A stretch of 10,585 nt of DNA from CAZQYC01 sp043746555 (GTDB taxonomy: Bacteria; Pseudomonadota; Gammaproteobacteria; Steroidobacterales; Steroidobacteraceae): the NCBI GenBank assembly GCA_043746555.1, contig JAYTQU010000017.1, positions 1-10,585 of the forward strand, given 5' to 3'. Each line of letters opens with the position of its first letter. Position 1 is the first letter of the stretch. The notes beneath the pieces were generated by a model. That model saw only the letters and a list, made by a program, of their open reading frames with translations, did no database searches and was not told the origin of the DNA. Both the position numbers and the translations under genes were made by a program. Below, in pieces: positions 1-6,304 of the stretch.

Positions 1-360
1 CATCACTGGGGAACCGATTTAGATGTCGTCGATATCAACACGATTCCTACCGGTTACGAAGTACAGCTGGTCCCAGAAGAATACGGCGCAAACGGCATCT
101 TCGAAAAACTCTCGCACTGGCTCGATGCGCATCTGCCACGTTTCGGATTTTTTCGTCCCTACCGTAGCGAACGCGGCGGCTATTGCGTCGAACCCTGGCA
201 CATTAGCTATGCACCCGTTGCATTGCCGGCTTTGGAATCGCTAAGTCTCGCTGTACTCCGCCAAGCGCTGGCGGACAGCAACATCGACGGCAAAGCCTTC
301 GTGCTCGAGCGACTTCCGGAAATCTACACGCGCTACTTATTGAACATCGACGCGCCGTAG
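1..360 (+). CDS. M15 family D-alanyl-D-alanine carboxypeptidase (VanY-like), C-terminal part
   Basis: Open in frame from the first base to TAG at 358-360, so the N-terminus lies outside the window; 119 residues are visible. The first residues, HHWGTDLD, fit the end of the M15 signature SxHxxGxxxD, with His1 and Asp8 as expected zinc ligands. EPWH at residues 64-67 supplies the catalytic Glu64 and the third ligand His67. The segment between (VQLVPEEY, then GFFRPYR) also matches the M15B layout. Family members are zinc peptidases that trim D-Ala from peptidoglycan stem peptides, usually in the periplasm; a signal peptide cannot be checked because the start is missing. It converges on the SDR gene with only 2 bases between stop codons, and no terminator hairpin is visible there. 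The family call is firm; the exact substrate (D-Ala-D-Ala or D-Ala-D-Lac) is not determinable. Confidence 0.85.
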   Translation, partial: HHWGTDLDVVDINTIPTGYEVQLVPEEYGANGIFEKLSHWLDAHLPRFGFFRPYRSERGGYCVEPWHISYAPVALPALESLSLAVLRQALADSNIDGKAFVLERLPEIYTRYLLNIDAP

Positions 361-362
361 CG

Positions 363-1202
363 TCACTTCGTTCTAGTTCGAGAAAAAAACCGTTCGCGCA
401 GATGCGGAAATTGGCGAACGAAAATATCCGGTAGCCAGCGTTTAAAGCGCCATACGTTGCGCATGGCTTTCGGCAAGACAATATAGAAATCGCCGCGCGC
501 GGCGGCTAACAAGATATCGCGCGCGCCTGCTGTTGCGGTGTAGCGCGAACTGCGCATCAATTGTTCGGCGATGTTGCGTTCGCGTTCCGGCCCACGTGCG
601 GTTTCAAGTAACGCGGTGTGCATGAAGCCGGGCATGGCCACCGAGACTTGAATGCGCGCGTTCGCCAACTCGACCGCCAACGTCTCGCTGATCGATAACA
701 CCGCCGCTTTGGTTGCGTTGTAAGGCATCATAAACGGCGGCGAAACAAACGCGGCGGCGCTCGCGATGTTGAGCAAAATTCCGCGACCGCTGCGCTGCAG
801 TTGCGGAACGCCGGCGCGACAACCGTTCACAACACCGAGCAAATTTATATCGACGATCCAGCGCCAGTCTTCCGGCGGCGTTTCAAGCAAGCTTCCGGCA
901 CACGCGACGCCGGCATTGTTGATCATGAGATCGAGTCCGCCGACAATATCGGCGAAGGAATTAACGGCAACGGTTAACTCATCGTGATCGCGTACATCGC
1001 CGGGAAAAGCATGGATGTTGACGTTGGCGTTGCTGAGTTCTTCTTCGACTTTGGTGAGTCGCGAGGGATCGACATCGAATAACCCGAGAGACCAACCTTC
1101 AGTCGACAGCGCGCGTGCGAATTCCAAACCAAGTCCACTGCCCGCGCCGGTAATGAACGCGCGTTTGCTGGGTAGTCGATTGGCAAGAGCTGAGAGGACC
1201 AC
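363..1202 (-). CDS. SDR family NAD(P)-dependent oxidoreductase
   Basis: A 279-residue classical short-chain dehydrogenase. Visible motifs in order: the nucleotide-binding TGAGSGLG at residues 18-25, an acidic residue after beta-2 (LFDVD, Asp43) that favours NAD(H) over NADP(H), NNAG at 95-98, catalytic Ser148 in NIAS, Tyr161 and Lys165 in YNATK, and the PG at 191-192. The substrate cannot be read from sequence; the C-terminal tail (240-279) is basic and aromatic (WRFKRW, ERFFSR) and may be a membrane-contacting extension. The start is a GTG at 1202 with no clear Shine-Dalgarno site. A stop codon lies two codons upstream in frame, so no longer start is possible. The heptamer repeat element abuts this start directly, so the gene's original leader may have been altered. 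Confidence 0.88.
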   Translation of the reverse strand: MVLSALANRLPSKRAFITGAGSGLGLEFARALSTEGWSLGLFDVDPSRLTKVEEELSNANVNIHAFPGDVRDHDELTVAVNSFADIVGGLDLMINNAGVACAGSLLETPPEDWRWIVDINLLGVVNGCRAGVPQLQRSGRGILLNIASAAAFVSPPFMMPYNATKAAVLSISETLAVELANARIQVSVAMPGFMHTALLETARGPERERNIAEQLMRSSRYTATAGARDILLAAARGDFYIVLPKAMRNVWRFKRWLPDIFVRQFPHLRERFFSRTRTK

Positions 1203-1320
1203 GGGCTACTGGCCGCTCGCTGCTGGCCAGAGAGAAGAGAAGAGCAACGTTTCCACTAAATTCAGTCCCGCTATTTCCGGCCAGTTGCCAGTGACCAGTA
1301 GCTGGTTGGCCTCTGCTCTC
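1203..1320. repeat. Low-complexity heptamer repeat in the SDR/HD intergenic gap
   Basis: Three tandem heptamers ending in CCAGT stand at 1279-1299 (GGCCAGT, TGCCAGT, GACCAGT). Related pieces occur nearby: GCTACTGGCC at 1205-1214 is the inverted complement of GACCAGTAGC at 1293-1302 with one mismatch, and GAGAGAAGAG at 1230-1239 is the inverted complement of CTCTGCTCTC at 1311-1320 with one mismatch. These arms are interleaved rather than nested, so the element is not one simple hairpin. It fills the gap completely: its ends touch the GTG of the SDR gene and the TGA of the HD gene. It looks like a dispersed intergenic repeat, but its copy number cannot be judged from this window. Confidence 0.55.
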
Positions 1321-2371
1321 ACCGTTTCACCCATACGCTTTTCAAGTGTCCAAGCACGAGCGAGCGTACATTCTCAATCGGGTTTTTTTCCCAAGTGAAC
1401 ACCGGCGGGTCGCGACGCAACATCGGCCAACGACCGGTGTCGAGAATCTGTTTCAAATAGTCTTGGCTACGGTGCATGGCTTCGAGATACGGATTGCGTC
1501 CGGCGAAGAGTACTTCGAGATAGCGGTAGGCGGCACCGAATTCTCCGTTCAGTCGGGTTCGCAAAACCTCATCGAAGAATTCCGGCGTTTGTCGTAGCAC
1601 ATCGAGGCCGGAACTGTATTTCACCCGCGGCACGCCGGTCTGTGCGTCACGCGATAGCGCCACGCCGCCCAAAACAAATTCCGGATACAAACGATCGCGA
1701 CATTTTTCCAAGTAACAGCGATCGGACAACTGTGCAATCAAATCGCCGGTGCCGACGATGTGTTCGATGCGACAATCGCGCGCATCGTCGAGCTTGATGT
1801 TCTCGAACTTCACTTCGTAACCGGTGAAGTGAACGATGCGTGTGGCAACCGGCGCCCATTCGTTCATGCCGAGAACCGGCAGGTATTCCGCGATGAAGTG
1901 CGCGCTGCGACTTACATGATTCAATGTGTATTCGGCGCCGTTACGATGTGAGGCGTCGTCAGTGTGCCGAATGTAGCCTGCGTCATGAAACAACGCGACC
2001 ACCACGCCGAGAATGGCGCGTTCAGGTCCAAGTCGATCATTCGCCGGTTGCGTGCGCTCGTGTCCCGCGACCAATCGCGACGTTGCTAGCGTTCCATCGA
2101 GCGAGTGTTGCAGATCGTGATAAACCGTGTCGCATCCCAAGTAACCGGGGAACTCGCCGGCAAATAATCTTTCAAAATCGCGAAAGGCCGTGTCGATGCG
2201 TTCGAACGAATACGCGGGCCATTGATGCGTAAACAACTCGAGCACCGCTTGACGAACGGCGGCAGGCGAACTCACCTGTACCGTGTTCGTGACATCGTAA
2301 TCGCTACGCCGATACTGCATGGTTGTAAGTAAGAAAGCGTGCGCTGGGATAGAAGAGCGTCGAGCGCGCAT
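1319..2371 (-). CDS. HD-domain metal-dependent phosphohydrolase
   Basis: A 350-residue protein of the HD superfamily. Metal-ligand candidates appear in the expected order: His85 and His89 (YHDLQH), the His129-Asp130 doublet (FHDAGY), His181 (IVHFTGY) and Asp210 (GTGDLIAQLSD). The YHDxxH opening recalls cyclic-nucleotide phosphodiesterase-type HD proteins, but the substrate is not known. No signal peptide or membrane segment is evident, so a cytoplasmic enzyme is likely. The ATG at 2371 has a purine-rich GGGGAAGGA about 9 bases upstream and is preferred; a second ATG at 2320 (Met18) lacks a visible ribosome site but starts nearer the conserved part, so the first 17 residues are uncertain. The TGA falls inside the repeat element that separates it from the SDR gene. 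Confidence 0.8.
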   Translation of the reverse strand: MRARRSSIPAHAFLLTTMQYRRSDYDVTNTVQVSSPAAVRQAVLELFTHQWPAYSFERIDTAFRDFERLFAGEFPGYLGCDTVYHDLQHSLDGTLATSRLVAGHERTQPANDRLGPERAILGVVVALFHDAGYIRHTDDASHRNGAEYTLNHVSRSAHFIAEYLPVLGMNEWAPVATRIVHFTGYEVKFENIKLDDARDCRIEHIVGTGDLIAQLSDRCYLEKCRDRLYPEFVLGGVALSRDAQTGVPRVKYSSGLDVLRQTPEFFDEVLRTRLNGEFGAAYRYLEVLFAGRNPYLEAMHRSQDYLKQILDTGRWPMLRRDPPVFTWEKNPIENVRSLVLGHLKSVWVKR

Positions 2372-2485
2372 CGGAGTCTATCCTTCCCCACGCAAATGTC
2401 TACGCTTCGGCGCGGTCGTTCGTCGCTCTAAAGATGCAATCCTCGCACACCATGATCTACGTCTCAGATTTCGCACCTACTTCGT
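2372..2485. other. Intergenic gap, no recognisable element
   Basis: These 114 bases lie between the xth stop and the HD gene start on the minus strand. Apart from the purine-rich stretch (about 2381-2389) that serves as the probable ribosome site of the HD gene, I see no strong hairpin with a T-run and no clear sigma-70 promoter. Transcription of the HD gene may start here or continue from the prlC operon. Confidence 0.4.
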
Positions 2486-3016
2486 TTAGATTTTAAAGCG
2501 AGCGATGACCGGCGGGTGATCCGATGGACGTTCCCACGTGCGCGGCTGTCGATCTATTTGACAACTAAGACACACGGAACTCATCGCCGCGCCGGCAAGA
2601 ATCAAGTCGATGCGCAGTCCGCGACTGGGGCGAAACGTTGCGGCGCGGTAGTCCCACCAGCTAAAACTCTGTTCCGGCTGTTCGAATTTCCGAAACACAT
2701 CGACGACGCGAACGTCGCCTATCGTTACCGCTAACACCCGTTTTTGTTCGTCAGTGAATTCCGGCAAGCCGGCAAGTGGCTCGCTTAACGGCATGCGCGA
2801 CAAAATCGCCACGCCGTTGTATGTGCGCTGCCCGCTGAATGCGACATGCCAACCGAGCGCTTCGATCTCTGCGCCGGAAAAATCATCATTGGGCGTTTTC
2901 GTTTCTTGAAGCGCGATGACATCGACTGCGTCTTCGCTAAGCTGTTCAGCTAACCACGTCGTGAGCTGCGGCAATCGCACGCGCAGCGAGTTCACATTCC
3001 ACGTTGCGATCTTCAT
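2486..3016 (-). pseudogene. xth: Exodeoxyribonuclease III gene with an internal in-frame deletion
   Basis: The 176-residue product is clearly ExoIII-like at both ends but far shorter than the usual 255-270 residues. The N-terminal part has MKIATWNVNSLR with Asn7, LQETK with the metal-binding Glu38, and YNGVAILS. The C-terminal part has FRKFEQPEQSFSWWDYR, GLRIDLIL, and the terminal SDHPPV with the catalytic Asp-His pair (166-167). At about residues 104-107 the chain passes from RVV, normally followed by N-x-Y-x-P-x-G, straight into DVFRKFEQ, normally found some 80-90 residues later. The lost block should carry the active-site Tyr and the GDxN motif with the essential Asp and Asn. No frameshift is present. 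Base-excision repair nuclease activity is therefore very unlikely. It is the last gene of the prlC set, 25 bases after the SH3 gene. A short functional protein cannot be fully excluded. Confidence 0.8.
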
Positions 3017-3041
3017 TGCGACGGAACCAATTGCTGCGAGA

Positions 3042-3662
3042 TCAGTAGATTTTTAGCTTGCCGTATTTGCGTTCGATGCGTCGTACGATGGTTCGATGCC
3101 CAAGAAAAAAACCGAACACGACAGCGATCGCCGCAATCCCCGCTCCCCACTCCAATGCATGCAGCGGCAAATCTTCTTCGAGTTTATTGTCGCGTTCTTT
3201 TAAAGATGACGATGTATTCGCCGGTGGTGTCGGCTTAATGGCGGCCTTTTGCGCTGCGGCTTTCTTGAGCGCATCAACTTCATCGCGCAGCGTCGTGTTC
3301 TGCTCCTTCAGTTGTTTGAGCTCTTCCGCGACATGCGCTGGAATCGACGCCGCGCTAGCGGCACGTTCCTTCTCCAATTCCTTCAAGCGTACCGCCGCCG
3401 ATGCTTGTGCGCTCAAGTAGCTCGACTTGATCCATCCTTGGCGACCGTCAGTCAATTTCACATGTGTATAACCCTCGATTTTTTCGATGGCGTCTACCGC
3501 ATCGCCCGATTCGAGGGAGGCAAGTTTCTCGCTTTCTTGATTGGCTTGCGCGTATACGCCGATCACCAATTTGTCGCTGACAAACAATTGCTCTGCATGC
3601 GCCGACACAAAAGCCGACATGGAGAGCGTCGATAACAAAACAATGGTCGTTATGCGCTTCAT
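3042..3662 (-). CDS. SH3b-domain, coiled-coil, C-terminally anchored membrane protein (YgiM-like)
   Basis: A 206-residue protein with the layout of the TIGR04211/YgiM group. Residues 1-23 form a signal peptide (KR, hydrophobic core, cleavage after AHA). A bacterial SH3 domain covers about 25-84, ending GWIKSSYLS. A charged heptad-like coiled coil runs from about 88 to 140, followed by a Pro/Ser linker. A transmembrane helix spans about 170-188 and a short basic tail (RRIERKYGKLKIY) should lie in the cytoplasm. The domain order implies the SH3b part sits in the periplasm, where such domains often contact peptidoglycan; the precise role is unknown. Its ATG overlaps the prlC stop by four bases (ATGA), with GGGA upstream inside prlC as a ribosome site, so it is probably translationally coupled to prlC. 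Confidence 0.82.
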   Translation of the reverse strand: MKRITTIVLLSTLSMSAFVSAHAEQLFVSDKLVIGVYAQANQESEKLASLESGDAVDAIEKIEGYTHVKLTDGRQGWIKSSYLSAQASAAVRLKELEKERAASAASIPAHVAEELKQLKEQNTTLRDEVDALKKAAAQKAAIKPTPPANTSSSLKERDNKLEEDLPLHALEWGAGIAAIAVVFGFFLGHRTIVRRIERKYGKLKIY

Positions 3663-5677
3663 GCAGCGAGTCCCATTTGTTTAAGTAACGGTTCGATCTG
3701 CGGTTTGCGACCGCGAAATTCGACGAAGGCTTCCATCGCGTCGCGGCTACCGCCTTTTTCCAAGATAGCGTTGAGAAATTTCTTTGCTACCGCATCATTG
3801 AACACGCCTTGTTCTTCGAATGCGCTGAACGCGTCGGCAGCGAGGACTTCGGCCCACTTATAACTGTAGTATCCGGCTGCGTAGCCGCCGGAAAAAATAT
3901 GCGAGAAGCTTTGCGGAAAGCGATTGAAGTCCGGCGGCTTTACGACCGCAACGCGGTCGCGTACCTCGCGCAAAATCTCTGCGACTTGGCCTCCTCGCGA
4001 AGGCTGATATTCGGCGTGAATGCGAAAATCGAATAGCGCAAATTCCAATTGCCGCATCGTTTGCATACCGGCTTGAAAACTTCGCGATCCTTGCAAGCGC
4101 TTAAGTTCCTCAGCGGGCAACGGCGCGCCGGTGTCGACATGAGCGGAAATCAGCGGCAACACTTCTTCGCGCCAGGCGAAATTTTCCATGAACTGACTCG
4201 GCAACTCAACCGCATCCCAGGGCACGCCGTTGATGCCGGCGACGCTGGGATAGTCGATGCGCGTCAACATGTGATGCAATCCATGACCGAACTCGTGGAA
4301 CGCTGTCACAACTTCGGAGTGCGTGAGTAGCGCGGGCTTGTCGGTCGATGGTGGCATGAAATTGCAGACCAAGTAAGCAACCGGCAAATGATTCGCACCC
4401 GACATCTGCATGCGACCCACGCATTCGTCCATCCACGCGCCACCGCGCTTTTTCGGACGCGCGTACAAATCGACGAAAAAACTGCCACGACGAGAACCGT
4501 CGGTATTTAAGATGTCGTAAAAACATACGTCGTCGTGATACTTCTCGACGTCGGCGCGTTCGACGATGCGCACCTTGTATAACTTCTCGGCAACGGCGAA
4601 CATTCCCTGTAGCACAATAGGCGCCGGAAAATACGGACGCAAAGCTTCCTCGGAAATATCGAAGCGTTGGCGCTTCAAACGCTCACCGTAAAAGCCCACG
4701 TCCCACGCATTGAGTGCGCGATGGGCAAGATGCACCAGCTCATTGAACTCGCGCTCGGCCGCCGGTTTCGCAACGCTCGCTAGTTGTTGCAAAAAGTCGG
4801 ACACCTCCGTTACCGAGTTCGCCATTTTGGTCGCGAGCGAATACTCCGCGTAACTATTAAAGCCAACAAGATTTGCGAGCTCGAATCGCAGCGCTAGAAT
4901 TTGCTCTATCAACGAAGTGTTGTCCCATCGTCCGGCATTAGGCCCTTGGTCCGAGGCACGAGTATTCCATGCTTCGTAAAATAGCCGACGCAACGGTTCG
5001 TGCTCCGCATGCATCATCGCCGCTTGATAATTTGGCGCGTCGAGACCGAAGAGCCATCCCGGCTTTTGATTTTCCTCGGCGCTCGCCTTTGCGCGCGCAA
5101 TGATCGGTTGTGGCAATCCGACAAGTTCCCTTTCGTCGGTAACGTGGTGCGACCACGCATTGGTGGCGTCGAGCACGTTCTCGTCGAACTTTGCTTGCAG
5201 CAGCGCGAGTTGTTCCATTACCGCTTTGAAGCGCGCCTTTTTGTCCGCCGGCAACGCCACGCCTGCAAGCCGAAAATCGCGTAAGGCGTTCTCGATTAAT
5301 TTGCGCTGCGCGCCGGATAACGTCGCACCTTCATTCTTCAGAACGAATTCGTACGCGGCGTAGAGCTTCTCGTTTTGTCCCAACTCCGTGTGCCAAGCGG
5401 TGAGCAACGGTAGACAGGCGTTGTAGGCCGCGCGCAGTGCGTCGTTGTTCATGACGCCATTCAAGTGACTGACCGGCGACCAAGTGCGCGCGAGCCGATG
5501 TTGCATTGCTTCAAGCGGTGCTATCACCGAATCCCAAGTGGGGTTGCCGCGATCGAGCATGGCCTGCAATTCGGCGCGGTTTACCGCGAGCCGTTCGCGT
5601 AAGGCCGGTTCGACATGTTCGGGACGAATTGCGGAAAATAGCGGCAACTCGAAGGTAGCGAGAAGCGGATTGATCAT
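3659..5677 (-). CDS. prlC: Oligopeptidase A, M3 family metallopeptidase
   Basis: A full-length M3 oligopeptidase: 672 residues from the ATG at 5677, close to E. coli OpdA. Numbering from the upstream TTG (5689), the zinc motif HEFGH sits at 465-469 within AFHEFGHGLHH; the third ligand Glu495 follows in WDAVELPSQFMENF. The Tyr/Gly-rich substrate loop SHIFSGGYAAGYYSYKWAEV is at about 595-614. The N-terminal INPLL and PLFSAIRPEHVEPAL are typical of PrlC. It is a cytoplasmic enzyme that degrades short peptides, including cleaved signal peptides. The ATG gives the family's usual MINPLL start and is preferred over the TTG four codons upstream; neither has a strong ribosome site. It heads a minus-strand set with the SH3 gene and xth. 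Confidence 0.93.
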   Translation of the reverse strand: MINPLLATFELPLFSAIRPEHVEPALRERLAVNRAELQAMLDRGNPTWDSVIAPLEAMQHRLARTWSPVSHLNGVMNNDALRAAYNACLPLLTAWHTELGQNEKLYAAYEFVLKNEGATLSGAQRKLIENALRDFRLAGVALPADKKARFKAVMEQLALLQAKFDENVLDATNAWSHHVTDERELVGLPQPIIARAKASAEENQKPGWLFGLDAPNYQAAMMHAEHEPLRRLFYEAWNTRASDQGPNAGRWDNTSLIEQILALRFELANLVGFNSYAEYSLATKMANSVTEVSDFLQQLASVAKPAAEREFNELVHLAHRALNAWDVGFYGERLKRQRFDISEEALRPYFPAPIVLQGMFAVAEKLYKVRIVERADVEKYHDDVCFYDILNTDGSRRGSFFVDLYARPKKRGGAWMDECVGRMQMSGANHLPVAYLVCNFMPPSTDKPALLTHSEVVTAFHEFGHGLHHMLTRIDYPSVAGINGVPWDAVELPSQFMENFAWREEVLPLISAHVDTGAPLPAEELKRLQGSRSFQAGMQTMRQLEFALFDFRIHAEYQPSRGGQVAEILREVRDRVAVVKPPDFNRFPQSFSHIFSGGYAAGYYSYKWAEVLAADAFSAFEEQGVFNDAVAKKFLNAILEKGGSRDAMEAFVEFRGRKPQIEPLLKQMGLAA

Positions 5678-5715
5678 GGGGCGACTCAACGATGAGTTTA
5701 GAAATTCCTCGCAAG

Positions 5716-5751
5716 ATTGTACGCTACGAACGTAGGGACGAACGATACAAT
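5716..5751. promoter_or_regulatory. Candidate divergent promoter region with ATTGTA/TACAAT inverted repeat
   Basis: Between prlC and the DOMON-like gene, ATTGTA (5716-5721) and TACAAT (5746-5751) form a perfect six-base inverted repeat with 24 bases between the arms. Read on the plus strand, TACAAT resembles a sigma-70 -10 box. It ends 6 bases before the ATG at 5758, so a transcript from it would begin at or next to that ATG and would be leaderless. Read on the minus strand, the other arm gives the same TACAAT facing prlC. Good -35 boxes at 16-18 bases are not seen; TTGTAC and TTGTAT lie at 22-23 bases, which is too far. Confidence 0.35.
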
Positions 5752-5757
5752 ACCGCC

Positions 5758-6291
5758 ATGCTGCGTGCGCTTCACCTTCATCCCGATTCCGTCTGTACGG
5801 CGGTTCAGGGAATTTACGTTCAGCTCGAACGTCGTGCGCGAGATATCGTGATCGACTATGTCATCCGAGGGTCCATGGCGGAATTGCAAATCCCCCAATT
5901 AAGTCCGCCGCGTACCGCCGATGAATTGTGGCGGCATACCTGCTGCGAAGCCTTCTTGGTGAAACAAGACGACGATGTCTATTACGAGCTGAATTTTTCA
6001 CCCTCGTCCGAGTGGGCCGCGTATCGCTTCGACGCTTATCGCACCGGCATGAAAGTCGTTGCTACGATTGCGCCTTCAATCGAAATTCATAGGCGGGACG
6101 ATGAACTGCAGATTCTTGCTTTTGTAGAACTCGGCGGCACGGAGCTTGAAGCAAAGACATTGCGTGTCGGTTTGTCTGCCGTGATCGAAGAAAGAATCGG
6201 ACGAACATCTTATTGGGCGCTGGCGCACGCGCCGGGCAAACCCGACTTTCATCGCGCCGAATCCTTTGCAATCGAATTTCCCGCAAACTAA
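5758..6291 (+). CDS. DOMON-like domain protein (MurB-associated type)
   Basis: A 177-residue protein without signal peptide or membrane segment. The recognisable core is DELWRHTCCEAFL (about 56-67), YYELNFSPSSEWAAYRFDAYR (about 75-95) and a C-terminal FAIEF strand, a pattern I associate with the DOMON-like domain group found beside cell-wall genes (cd09627-like). DOMON-like domains are beta-sandwich folds that often bind sugars or haem; no ligand can be assigned here. The frame is open further upstream to an ATG at 5692, but the conserved sequence begins at MLRALHLHPD and the -10-like box lies directly before the ATG at 5758, so the shorter form is preferred. NamZ starts 13 bases after its stop, so the two are almost certainly co-transcribed and may work on the same murein product. 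Confidence 0.75.
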   Translation: MLRALHLHPDSVCTAVQGIYVQLERRARDIVIDYVIRGSMAELQIPQLSPPRTADELWRHTCCEAFLVKQDDDVYYELNFSPSSEWAAYRFDAYRTGMKVVATIAPSIEIHRRDDELQILAFVELGGTELEAKTLRVGLSAVIEERIGRTSYWALAHAPGKPDFHRAESFAIEFPAN

Positions 6292-6304
6292 GGTCTCGCA
6301 ACTT

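Noticed and set aside
1279..1299. Heptamer array considered as a CRISPR
   Set aside because: The units are 7 bases with no spacers and no cas genes nearby.
1015..1398. Plus-strand 127-codon frame across the SDR start, repeat and HD end
   Set aside because: It crosses the repeat and two real genes on the other strand and shows no domain or ribosome site.
2516..2734. Plus-strand frame over the xth deletion join
   Set aside because: Short, no ribosome site, antisense to recognisable ExoIII sequence.
3249..3635. Plus-strand 128-codon frame opposite the SH3 gene
   Set aside because: It is antisense to a gene with signal peptide, SH3b and membrane segment; its composition is that of a shadow frame.
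5692..5757. Longer start for the DOMON-like protein at ATG 5692
   Set aside because: The extra 22 residues are charged and unlike the family start, and they cover the probable promoter region.
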